A stretch of 64,000 nucleotides of DNA from contig NZ_AP024488.1 of the NCBI RefSeq assembly GCF_021654575.1, positions 2,480,001 through 2,544,000 on the forward strand, read 5' to 3'. Origin of the DNA: Desulfoluna limicola (GTDB lineage Bacteria; Desulfobacterota; Desulfobacteria; Desulfobacterales; Desulfolunaceae). Every line of letters starts with the position of its first letter. The first letter of the stretch is position 1. Below are positions 54,504 through 62,428 of the stretch, in pieces. The translations under genes were made by a program, and so were the position numbers. The notes under the pieces were generated by a model. The model was not told where the DNA came from and did not search any database. It saw only the letters and a list, made by a program, of their open reading frames with translations.

Positions 54504-55180
54504 ACAGATTCGCGAATGCTCTCTCGCCTTCGTTCCTCAGGCTCATCACATTCGCTGATGGGCTGCGCCCGTGAACAACGGCTAACCCGGATATGTCATG
54601 AGAAAACGATCAAGCCAAAGCAATAGAAGGTGATTGCAATGGGTTATTGTAATAAAATTCAGCCACTTCAAAAGTGCAAAATGGAATTCACTGTTTTCTA
54701 TTCGATTTTCTCACCTCCGGGCGACCCGGGTGCACTCTTCTGCCGCGTTATCAGAGCTTTGAGGCAAACCACGACATCTGCAACCCTGATGTCTTGCATA
54801 CAAGCGCACCCGACTCGTAAAATATCCGGGCTAAGGGCTCACGCAAAAAATAAATGTGCAATCTTCATAAAATGACGCTGTGATTTGACCCGAGGAACGA
54901 GGGTTAAAACGCTGCGGCAACTTGCTTTCAAGGTGGCTCACCTTGCCGCCGGAGGCATCGCTTTTTGTATGTTTTTTTTTGCGCCGGCCCATAGATGTTG
55001 CCAAAACCCCCGTCAACCAATAATTCAAGGCGCCCCCGCCTGCATTCGCCGCGAGGAACGAGGGGCGAATGCAAGCGCACCCTGGGGTCCAGGGGATCAT
55101 CTCCCAGCGCAATTTATTACAATACATCTCTGCCTCCATGGGGTATCGTCTCCGCAACCATAGCCACAGGAGAAGATAGA
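54504..55180. other. Repeat-filled region between regulator and transporter
   Basis: Family A fragments at 54512-54580 and 54884-54957 (ending TCACCTTGCCGCCGGAGGC), a 254-bp family B element at 54582-54835, and the CGAGGAACGAGGGGCGAATGCAAGCG...GGGGTCCAGGGGATCATC piece at 55047-55110. No gene. Confidence 0.8.
54582..54835. repeat. MITE-like element family B, copy 3
   Basis: 254 bp, same length as copy 2. CTAACCCGGATATGTCATGA at the left, CTCGTAAAATATCCGGGCTAAG at the right shortened here to AAATATCCGGGCTAAG; nested core with ATCAGAGC and CACCCGACTCG. Confidence 0.85.
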
Positions 55181-56113
55181 ATGGAAACCGCCCAGCCCCG
55201 CATTGACCCCATCAGTCCCACGTCGACACAAAAAAAAGCCGCCTTGTTACCGGTGGCGGCGCTTCTGGTGGCGGCTCTGCTTTGGGGCGGATCCTTTGCC
55301 GCCATGCGAATTGCTGTGGCGGTTCTGAACCCCTGGTCTGTCATGTGGATACGAATGGTAACAGCCCTGGCTTTGATTGCACCGTTCGTTGGAAGGAGCA
55401 CCCTTAAAAGTTACCGAAAGGACGATTGGAAACTGTTGATTCCCATGGTGCTGTTCCAGCCCTGCCTCTATTTCCTGCTGGAGTCCTACGCCCTCACGTA
55501 CACGACATCTTCCCAGGCCGGTGTGATCTCGGCGTTGGTCCCTCTCTTTGTCGCGTTTGGCGCCTGGCTTTTTTTAAAGGAAAAGCTCAACCGGAACCTT
55601 GTCACAGGCCTTGTGGTCACCATCATCGGCGTTGTCGCCCTCACGGTTCTGGACGTTCCCAACGGCAAGGCGCAAAACCCGCTTTTGGGAAACAGCCTGG
55701 AGCTCATTGCCATGGTGAGTGCGGCAATCAATATGATCATCGTCAAGCAGCTGTGCCAGCGGTACAACCCCTGGAGCCTTACCGGCATGCAGCTGTTGGC
55801 CGGCGCTCTCTTTTTTCTCCCCGGCCTTCCCCTTCTCGTTCAAACCGGTGCCTCTGTATGGACCATGGACCTGATCCTTGCCATGGCATTCCTCGGTCTT
55901 TTTGTGACCCTTGGCGCTTTTGGTCTCTACAACTGGGGGATGAGCCATGTCCCGGCCTCCAGGGCGTCGATCTTCATCAACCTCGTCCCCGTCAATGCCG
56001 TCCTGATCGGATGGGTTGTGCTGGGCGAATCCCTCAGCTCTCTTCAGCTTCTGATGGCGGGTGTCGTGCTGTGCGGGGTGGTGTTCAGCCAACGATCCAT
56101 GGGGAAGGGATAG
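55181..56113 (+). CDS. EamA/DMT-family metabolite exporter
   Basis: A 310-residue inner-membrane protein with ten predicted helices in two EamA repeats. Repeat 1 starts ALLVAALLWGGSFAAMRIAV and has the SSQAGVISALVPLFVAFGAWLFLKEKL segment. Repeat 2 has LELIAMVSAAINMIIVKQL and the closing pattern ASRASIFINLVPVNAVLIGWVVLGESLS. The ATG at 55181 follows AGGAGAAGA; the longer frame from 54995 passes through repeats and is not used. DMT family members export amino acids, drugs or sugars; substrate unknown. Confidence 0.9.
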   Translation: METAQPRIDPISPTSTQKKAALLPVAALLVAALLWGGSFAAMRIAVAVLNPWSVMWIRMVTALALIAPFVGRSTLKSYRKDDWKLLIPMVLFQPCLYFLLESYALTYTTSSQAGVISALVPLFVAFGAWLFLKEKLNRNLVTGLVVTIIGVVALTVLDVPNGKAQNPLLGNSLELIAMVSAAINMIIVKQLCQRYNPWSLTGMQLLAGALFFLPGLPLLVQTGASVWTMDLILAMAFLGLFVTLGAFGLYNWGMSHVPASRASIFINLVPVNAVLIGWVVLGESLSSLQLLMAGVVLCGVVFSQRSMGKG

Positions 56114-56439
56114 CCTTTCAAACCTGCTAAGAATGAGATATTTCAAAGAGCCTCCGGCGGCCCGGCCGGGGGCTAAACTTCTGAAAAGTCTAACAAACAG
56201 GTCTTTACACTTGTTCCTGAGTGAATATCAATTTAAAAGCGCATCGCAACCTGCTTTCAAGGTGGCACACCTTGCCGCCGGGGGCGTCTTTTAGAGTTAA
56301 ATAGTTACAATTCAGGCATGATTAATGAAACCTACAACCTTCGACGCTATCTCACCCCCCAAAAAGAAACCCAGTCTATAGAGACTGTGCCCTGCTCATG
56401 GTAATCTATTAAGCACTCAATTTTATTCGATTGAATCCA
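56114..56439. other. Gap between convergent genes
   Basis: 326 bases, of which 56150-56285 is a family A element; the rest holds no gene. Confidence 0.6.
56150..56285. repeat. Complete family A composite element
   Basis: GCCTCCGGCGGC...GCCGCCGGGGGC, 136 bp, with AAACTTCTGAAAAGTC and AACAAACAGGT at the left and CTGCTTTCAAGGTGGCACACCTTG at the right. Confidence 0.85.
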
Positions 56440-57504
56440 TCATTTTTTGAATAAATCTGACGACAATTCTTGAGCCTTCATAAGTTGTTCAGAAGTTAAT
56501 TTCTTCGCCACAAAATCTCTCAATTGAACCGCACCTTGATTGCCTTGGGCCACAGATAAATTCAACCACACATAGGATAAAAGATAATCCTGTCGTAATA
56601 CTTGACCTTTGTAATACACGACCCCAAGAAGGCCTTGAGCATCGGCGTCCCCCTGTTGAGCTGCCTTATTAAGCCAGTACAACGCTTTCTTGTAATCTTC
56701 AGGGACTCCGTTGCCGGTTAAATACATTTCCCCCAAGTCAGATTGAGCCCCAGCATGGCCCTGTTCAGCCGCTTTGTTAAGCCAGTACACAGCTTGCTTG
56801 TGATCTTTTGGGATCCCTGTGCCATTCAAATTCATTCGTCCCAAATGATATTGCGCACCAGCAACGCCCTGTTCTGCGGCTTTATTAAACCAGTGTACAG
56901 ATTGCTTGTAATCTTGTGGAATGCCTCGACCATTGTAATACAAACGCGCCAGGACATCCTGAGCTTCAGCATACCCCTGTTCAGCGGCTTTACTGAACCA
57001 GAGTACCGCCTGCTTGTCATCTTGAGGGACCCCTCTGCCATTGAGATGCATTCGCGCCAGGGCATCCTGAGCTTCAGCATGTCCCTGTTCAGCGGCTTGA
57101 TTAAACCAGTCCACAGCTATCTTGTTATCTTGCGGAACGCCTTTGCCATGGAGATGCATTCGCCCCAAACGCAACTGAGCATCAGGAAATCCATGTTCGG
57201 CAGACTTCCTGTACCAAGACTCAGCTTTTTTGTAATCTTGTGGCGTTCCTTCGCCATTGTAATACATGGACCCCGCAAATAATTGAGCACCGCCGTATCC
57301 CTGTTCTGCTGCTTTAACAAGCCAGTACAATGCTTGCTTGTCGTCTTTTGGGGCTCCCTCGCCATAGAGATACATTTGCCCCAGCAGTAATTGAGCATCA
57401 ACATCTCCCTGTTCTGCCTGCTTTTTGGTCTCCTGAATATTTACACACCACCCGGAACCAGCGACGCACAACAACAACACCGTAACAATCAAGCTTTTCT
57501 TCAT
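56440..57504 (-). CDS. Sel1-repeat (SEL1L-like) exported protein
   Basis: A 354-residue protein with signal peptide (VTVLLLCVAGSGWC) and eight tandem Sel1-like repeats of 36 residues, each like AEQGHAEAQDALARMHLNGRGVPQDDKQAVLWF. The last part is SVAQGNQGAVQLRDFVAKKL. Such solenoids bind partner proteins in the periplasm. The repeats are strikingly uniform at DNA level, which suggests recent expansion or gene conversion. The signal region ends in CVN; a lipoprotein is unlikely because no clear lipobox is present. No operon partner. Confidence 0.88.
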   Translation of the reverse strand: MKKSLIVTVLLLCVAGSGWCVNIQETKKQAEQGDVDAQLLLGQMYLYGEGAPKDDKQALYWLVKAAEQGYGGAQLFAGSMYYNGEGTPQDYKKAESWYRKSAEHGFPDAQLRLGRMHLHGKGVPQDNKIAVDWFNQAAEQGHAEAQDALARMHLNGRGVPQDDKQAVLWFSKAAEQGYAEAQDVLARLYYNGRGIPQDYKQSVHWFNKAAEQGVAGAQYHLGRMNLNGTGIPKDHKQAVYWLNKAAEQGHAGAQSDLGEMYLTGNGVPEDYKKALYWLNKAAQQGDADAQGLLGVVYYKGQVLRQDYLLSYVWLNLSVAQGNQGAVQLRDFVAKKLTSEQLMKAQELSSDLFKK

Positions 57505-57876
57505 GACGACATCCCAGGAAAAGAATTATAAGTATATGCCACTTAACAATGTTATCGAGGAGTGTCAAACGCCGGTTTTATAAGGAAGTATTTTTTGACA
57601 GGGCAAAGGCAACCCTTCCCGAAAGGGCCAAAAATCGACAGACTCGTTATGCAAAGCCCGATAACTGATAATTACGGACTCCGTTACGCTTAGAGAACCT
57701 GTATATTTTGGATCTATTGTTGTGGCCCTTGTCTCAACGCAGCAAAAGCAGAAGAGAATGTGGCATGGTGATATCGTGAACCACTCGTTTTTGGCTCTAA
57801 CAAAAGGGCTGGTTTACGAGTAAAAAAGCAGTTCTACCATGAAGGCCAGGAAGCTCGTGAAGGCAAGAAATCCAAC
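57505..57876. other. Intergenic, nothing recognised
   Basis: About 370 bases. Short frames only. No repeat family identified. Confidence 0.5.
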
Positions 57877-58536
57877 CTATTGTTTCCGCCCTGATGCCAC
57901 AAAAGCGTACGCCTCAGACATCGCAACCGGCCCCATCCTGACGATGAAGGGAAACTTTTCGATGGGATACCTGTCTTCACTGTAGTCCGCACTCGTTTGC
58001 TGCAGAGGTTCCCATGAACGCCTGGAGACATCAGAACCGGCCAGCAGGTCATTAAGTCTGGCCAAAAGACTGTTGTAGGGATAGTAGACATCCATTATGG
58101 CATAGCGGCCATCTGTTCTCAGCACATCATAACTGCGGTTAAAGGCCTCCTCCCACTCAGGTATCACACAGAGCCCCAAGGTACAGAGCACCGCATCGAC
58201 CTGCAGACCAGACTGACCGGTCAGCGAGTCCAGATCAGCCTGACTGACTTCAGACGCATCCTTATGCAGCAGGTGAACATTCTGCCAACCGTTTGCATCA
58301 ATTTTAGCCTGCGCCCGGGCCAACATTGCCGGCGAAAAGTCTACGCCGATCAATGTACCCTGCGGCCCGATGGCATCCAGAATGTGCTCAAAATTCAAGG
58401 CGGTGCCACAGGCAATATCCACCACAACATTGCCCGGCTCAAGGCCAAGGGCCTTAACCGTCTGGCCACGATGGTTGCAGAAATTTTCTTTAACCGAATA
58501 ATCATAAGGCCTTGATAATAAAGAATAGCTATTCAC
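57877..58536 (-). CDS. SAM-dependent methyltransferase
   Basis: A 219-residue class I methyltransferase of the UbiE/Methyltransf_11 type. Motif I is VVDIACGTALNFEHIL, followed by LIGVDFSPAMLARAQAKI and a late motif VLCTLGLCVIPEWEEAFNRSYDVLRTDGRYAIMDVYYP. I use GTG 58536, with AAGGAGG upstream, giving MNSYSLLSRPYDYSVKE. Substrate unknown. Genes of this type act on quinones, arsenic, or small metabolites. The surrounding stretch (57.5-58.9 kb) is AT-richer and next to a tRNA relic, so it may be acquired. Confidence 0.82.
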   Translation of the reverse strand: MNSYSLLSRPYDYSVKENFCNHRGQTVKALGLEPGNVVVDIACGTALNFEHILDAIGPQGTLIGVDFSPAMLARAQAKIDANGWQNVHLLHKDASEVSQADLDSLTGQSGLQVDAVLCTLGLCVIPEWEEAFNRSYDVLRTDGRYAIMDVYYPYNSLLARLNDLLAGSDVSRRSWEPLQQTSADYSEDRYPIEKFPFIVRMGPVAMSEAYAFVASGRKQ

Positions 58537-58840
58537 AAAAGCCTCCTTACACCAAACTGATAAACTGATAAACAATATAATCATTTGTTTAGAACTGCGT
58601 AGACCTTAAACACTTGTCAAGAAGAATGCCGCATCAAGGCATAGGGTTGAACCCCTTAAAAAAGCAGGGGCTAAATTTAATCTCTTCATGCCAACAAACA
58701 AAAAAGGCTTCACCCTCGGTAAACCAAGAGCAAAGCCCAATGACTTTATCCCGACATGCCCCCCTTCCAGAGATATCGTATGCGAGGAGTGTCCAGGGGT
58801 GTTGAATGTCAGATCCAAAGACTTGCCCCCCATAAAAAAA

Positions 58841-58863
58841 GGGCACCCCCAAAAAGAGTGCCC
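58841..58863 (-). terminator. Rho-independent hairpin after the tRNA relic
   Basis: GGGCAC (58841-58846) / GTGCCC (58858-58863) with seven A to the left, i.e. a T run on the minus strand. It follows the tRNA-Arg relic in the minus direction, as a tRNA terminator would. Confidence 0.75.
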
Positions 58864-58884
58864 TTATTCATTGATATAACACAC

Positions 58885-58926
58885 TTCTCACAGCTCGAGC
58901 GTGCGACCTACGGATTAGAAGTCGGA
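58885..58926 (-). pseudogene. 3' half of a tRNA-Arg (UCU-like) relic
   Basis: On the minus strand it reads the anticodon loop CTTCTAA with flanking TCCGT, a short variable region GGTCG, then a T arm CACG CTCGAGC TGTG. The D arm, 5' acceptor and a matching 3' acceptor with CCA are missing, and the 5' anticodon stem no longer pairs. It is a broken tRNA and could mark an old integration boundary. Confidence 0.55.
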
Positions 58927-59026
58927 TTTGAATAACCCTACCTGTTGTTGCTCAATGAGCCTTGAATAAATATAATAGATTTAAACCCAGCTCTTCGGCC
59001 CCTAAAAAACGTAACCATTCAGGACA

Positions 59027-59143
59027 CCTCCGGCGGGTCGGCAGCACATGCTAAATCAACAAAGATTGAGCCACCAAAATTAACGTTAAGACCTGTTTGT
59101 CCAACTTTTCAAAAGTTTGGCTCCCGGCAGGGCCGCCGGAGGC
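59027..59143. repeat. Family A composite element
   Basis: ACCTCCGGCGGG at the left, GCCGCCGGAGGC at the right (117 bp), with AACTTTTCAAAAGTTTGG inside. Confidence 0.8.
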
Positions 59144-59330
59144 AACTTTGAGCTGAATCGCCTCTGGAGATATTCTCGTGAAAGCCCCTCTCAAACAGTA
59201 ATAGTTTGCACACCTGGATCCCCGGTCACTCGGTGTTCCAAAAAACGTCGAGCATCAACCGGCGTCACGCATCCAACAAAAACGGTATGTGGAGCAGCCG
59301 GGGTAGACGACACAGATGAGGTCGTTCAAT

Positions 59331-59450
59331 AACCCCACGGGCGAAGCCCCTCGGCGAATGTGATGAGCCCGAGGAACAAGAGCTCGGAGCATTCGTCACC
59401 AGCTCTCAAAGTGGTTTTCGCTACAGTGACTTCGCCCCCCTTGCCACCCA
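59331..59450. repeat. Family A repeat, inverted order
   Basis: CCACGGGCGAAGCCCC, GCGAATGTGAT...GAGCATTCG, then AGCTCTCAAAGTGGTTTTCGC and CCCTTGCCACC. The right end lies just before the next gene's GTG. Confidence 0.7.
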
Positions 59451-59459
59451 GGACGTCTC

Positions 59460-60563
59460 GTGAAGAATAATAACGTCAAATTAACGCTTACGGTGGGCCT
59501 GATCGCCCTTCTCCTGTTGTGCCTGCCCCTGATGGGGGTCTGGCTTGCCGGAAGGCAGGTCCTGCCTTACCTGACGTCCCCCTCGGTTTCCGATCACATT
59601 CCGGTGGCGTCTTTTTCCTGGGCGGTCTTTATTTTCCTTGCAGCCACCATCGCACTTTGCCTGGCTCCATTTCTCGTGCATCTCTTCAAGTCCCAAAGGA
59701 GTATAGGAGAATACAAGCCCCCCACTCCCGAAAGGCTGCCCTGGTGGGGGCGTGTCGGGGTGATGGTGTTTTTGGTGTCATGGTCCCTTGCCTGGACCCG
59801 GTTCCCGTGGTTTGAACGCTTCCAGACGTGCACCTTCGAACCCCTGTGGCTCTCCTACATCGTTGTGGTCAATGGGCTTACACACAAACGGACCGGCGGG
59901 TGCATGCTGACGAAGGCCCCGGTTACCCTTCTTTCCCTGTTTGTGATGAGCGCTTTTTTCTGGTGGTTTTTTGAGTACCTGAACCGCTTTGTCGGAAACT
60001 GGAACTATTACAATGGCCCTGGAGAGTTGAGCGCCGTGAACGTGCATGCCAGCGTCTCTTTTTCAACGGTTCTTCCCGGGGTCACAAGCACCTGTGACCT
60101 CCTCGGCACCTTTCCCCGCATCCGGGCGGGCATGGACCGCTTTGTAAAATTCGACACCGGTTCCCAGCCCCTTGCCCCATGGCTGGTGCTTCTTTTTTCC
60201 GCTATCGCCCTTGCCGGGATCGGCGCCTGGCCGGACCTTTTGTTTCCTGCCTTGTGGGTTGCCCCCCTTCTTTTGATCATCTCGGTACAGACCATTGCAG
60301 GCTACCCCACCATCTTAAGCCCCTTGAAAACAGGGGACTGGTCCCGTATGTGGTTGATGGTGGTTTCTGCGTTTGTCTGTGGGTTTTTCTGGGAAATGTG
60401 GAACTTCTTCAGCCTGGCGCACTGGGAGTACGCCATCCCCTATGTGGGGCGGTTTTACATCTTTGAAATGCCGATTCTGGGGTATGCCGGCTATTTCCCC
60501 TTCGGGCTGGAATGCGCGGTGATTGCCGACTGTGTTCGCAGGGTACAGAAACGACAACCATAA
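59460..60563 (+). CDS. Polytopic membrane protein, function unknown
   Basis: A 367-residue integral membrane protein starting at GTG 59460. About ten hydrophobic segments; the first is KLTLTVGLIALLLLCLPLMGVWL. Conserved-looking polar motifs are FQTCTFEPLWLSYIVVVNGL, WWFFEYLNRFVGNWNYYNG and FFWEMWNFFSLAHWEYAIPYVGRFYIFEMPILGYAGYFPFGLEC, rich in W, E and N. The paired WWFFEYLNRFV and FFWEMWNFFS suggest two related halves. I know similar Desulfobacterota/Geobacter proteins only as hypothetical. No recognised partner; a family A repeat starts 5 nt after the stop. Confidence 0.75.
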   Translation: MKNNNVKLTLTVGLIALLLLCLPLMGVWLAGRQVLPYLTSPSVSDHIPVASFSWAVFIFLAATIALCLAPFLVHLFKSQRSIGEYKPPTPERLPWWGRVGVMVFLVSWSLAWTRFPWFERFQTCTFEPLWLSYIVVVNGLTHKRTGGCMLTKAPVTLLSLFVMSAFFWWFFEYLNRFVGNWNYYNGPGELSAVNVHASVSFSTVLPGVTSTCDLLGTFPRIRAGMDRFVKFDTGSQPLAPWLVLLFSAIALAGIGAWPDLLFPALWVAPLLLIISVQTIAGYPTILSPLKTGDWSRMWLMVVSAFVCGFFWEMWNFFSLAHWEYAIPYVGRFYIFEMPILGYAGYFPFGLECAVIADCVRRVQKRQP

Positions 60564-61233
60564 AAAACGCCTCCGGCGGCGAGGGTGGCGAAGCCACGTT
60601 AGGCAAAAAACACCTCGAAAGCTGATTGCCCTTGCGCTTTGGCCCTCGTACCTCGATCCAAATCGCAAGGGCGTTCGCTGCGGGCTAGGCCCGCTTCCAT
60701 GGCTGGAGATTATTCAGATGCTTCCATAGGGAACAGATACCAGTGTGTCGTTTTGTCATGCGCCCAAAGCCTGTTTATCCGACTTTTCAAGAACTTGGCC
60801 CTCGGCAGGGCCGCCGGAGGCTCTCGTTCATTGCAAAAACTGATAACCTGGCAAACAAAGCGCCTGCGTGCACACATCACGCAAAAAGCATGGGGGCATT
60901 TCTGAATTTGAACACCCCTTATTCGCTGCCATGTTTCGAACATATACGATAGTCACAACGGACTGAAATAGCGAAAACCCGAAGATCATGCGGCCATCAC
61001 GAGTTGAGAATTCATGAAGTGTTGCGATCTCAGCAATCAGCTCATATTTTTTTCATACCGGGTGGAGTGCAACGACTCCTCGAACTAAGAACCAAGCACG
61101 AAGAACGTTTTTGGCAAGCCATCATGCCGTGTTCAGCAACGAGGCCGCCTCTGCGTTCATCTGTGTGTATCTGTGGCTGAATTGTTTATTGCGTCAGGAT
61201 CGGTTGACGGCGGCTTTCCGGACAAACCGGGTT
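60564..61233. other. Intergenic region
   Basis: About 670 bases. 60569-60821 is a family A composite; 60822-61233 shows no gene or known element. GGAGAGGG-type purine tracts occur at 61255-61275. Confidence 0.6.
60569..60821. repeat. Complete family A composite element, long form
   Basis: GCCTCCGGCGGC starts 5 nt after the stop of the membrane protein; GCCGCCGGAGGC closes it 253 bp later. Left half has a GGGTGGCGAAGCCACGTTAGGC stretch, right half TTGGCCCTCGGCAGGG. Confidence 0.85.
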
Positions 61234-61644
61234 TTATGGGGAGGGTGTCGAGAGAAGGGAGGGGGGGAGGGAGGAGCAGTCGGGATTTATGATATCTCGT
61301 GTGTTCCACTGTTCACGAAAGGCTTCGGCTCTCTGTTGAACGGAAGACGTGACGTATGCGCCTATCTCTACGATGAGAAGCCCCATGAGGGCGACATCAT
61401 CAATAAAGCCAACCCCTGGAAGCACGTCGGGCACGAGATCAAGGGGGCAGACAAAATATCCCAAGGCGCCGACGATGCTTGCCTTGACCCAGGCGGGCAC
61501 AGCAGGCTCTGTCATAATGGCATACAGTGTCGCTGCTTTTTGGAGCACTTTCTTCCTGGCACCGCCGGGAAGAGCTTCCACCTTCCGACCAAAGCTCTGT
61601 TCGTTGTAGTGCTCACTGTAAGACAGCAGTTTTTCTTTATCCAT
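61234..61644 (-). CDS. DUF1232 (YkvA-like) membrane protein
   Basis: A 136-residue protein with the DUF1232 signature VKASIVGALGYFVCPLDLVPDVLPGVGFIDDVALMGLLIVEIG, two adjacent short membrane helices with PxDxxPD. Function of the family is unknown. The tail is Arg/Ser/Pro-rich. I start at ATG 61644, MDKEKLLSYSEHYNE, as the longer frame to 61800 overlaps the tRNA terminator. Ribosome-binding site weak (GGAACG). It follows tRNA-Arg on the same strand, 170 bases downstream of the terminator. Confidence 0.85.
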   Translation of the reverse strand: MDKEKLLSYSEHYNEQSFGRKVEALPGGARKKVLQKAATLYAIMTEPAVPAWVKASIVGALGYFVCPLDLVPDVLPGVGFIDDVALMGLLIVEIGAYVTSSVQQRAEAFREQWNTRDIINPDCSSLPPSLLSTPSP

Positions 61645-61820
61645 CGTATTTTCGTTCCGCAGCGCATGGTAAGCCATGCATGTTGTAATAGTGTTCACTT
61701 TTTCAATTTCTTCTGCAACGCCCACATAAAAAGCCCAAGGAGGCAGAATCGGTGGCCTCTCTGGGCTGAGACAGGGGTTGCAAAGCAACATAAAAAACAA
61801 TTAAAAACCCGACAACAAAA

Positions 61821-61848
61821 AAGCCCCAAGGTAAAAACCTTGAGGCTT
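61821..61848 (-). terminator. Rho-independent terminator of tRNA-Arg
   Basis: AAGCCCCAAGGT (61821-61832) / ACCTTGAGGCTT (61837-61848), 12-bp stem with one mismatch, loop AAAA, T run on the minus strand. Confidence 0.9.
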
Positions 61849-61859
61849 CTATTATCCGG

Positions 61860-61936
61860 TGGTACGCCTGGCAGGATTCGAACCTGCGGCCATCCGCTTA
61901 GAAGGCGGATGCTCTATCCAACTGAGCTACAGGCGC
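61860..61936 (-). tRNA. tRNA-Arg (anticodon UCU)
   Basis: A complete 77-nt tRNA on the minus strand: 5' acceptor GCGCCTG, D arm TAGCTCAGTTGGATAGAGCA, anticodon arm TCCGC CTTCTAA GCGGA, T arm GCAGG TTCGAAT CCTGC, 3' acceptor CAGGCGT, discriminator A and an encoded CCA at 61860-61862. A terminator follows within 12 nt. Confidence 0.97.
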
Positions 61937-62400
61937 ATTAATTGATGCGAGAAGCTATTTAGCAAACGGTATTTCGTTTGTCCACACAAAAAGAAGCGCC
62001 CCTGAAAAAAGTCAGGGAATGGGTTCCTGACCCGCTGTCACAGCTGGTTATCACCGTTGGCGGAACACGCCCTTTCTGTGAAGAATGCGTCATGAAAAGG
62101 TACCTTAAGAGGGCATTCACTGTTTCTCCGTACCATTTCCGGGCATTTAAAAGAAATTAACTGTGCAACGGTTCGAAATCATGACACCATAAATGAGGTC
62201 TGAGTTTGGGTGGTTGGCAATTCGACTCACTGTGGTATACCCGTGAATGTACCGTGGACCTTTCGCCTGCTCACCAATTCATGATACATTATCTAAAAAG
62301 AAGGGTCACAACTGAAAGCTGCCTTTGCCGAGTCCCCTTGACGCGGCCATACCGGCAGGCCCCATGCTTAATCGATGTTTCTGAAAAGCAGCCATTTATC
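61937..62400. other. Region upstream of rpoH
   Basis: About 460 bases between divergent tRNA-Arg and rpoH. Two short frames (61978-62160, 62206-62439) lack support. Promoters for both directions should lie here but I cannot assign them. Confidence 0.45.
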
Positions 62401-62422
62401 ACTTTATTTTTTCTGATAAAGT
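62401..62422 (+). promoter_or_regulatory. Candidate RNA thermosensor hairpin before rpoH
   Basis: ACTTTAT (62401-62407) pairs perfectly with ATAAAGT (62416-62422) across an 8-nt loop, and the 3' arm lies 6 nt before ATG 62429 where the ribosome-binding AAAG would be. The stem is A/T-rich and weak, so heat could open it. Confidence 0.4.
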
Positions 62423-62428
62423 TCCGAT

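Larger units (their letters stand above)
58537..59459. other. Intergenic region with terminator, tRNA relic and repeats
   Basis: About 920 bases. 58841-58863 is a bidirectional hairpin, 58885-58926 a tRNA-Arg relic, 59027-59143 and 59331-59450 are family A elements. Frames of 60-75 codons at 58606-58880 overlap and are rejected. Confidence 0.6.
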
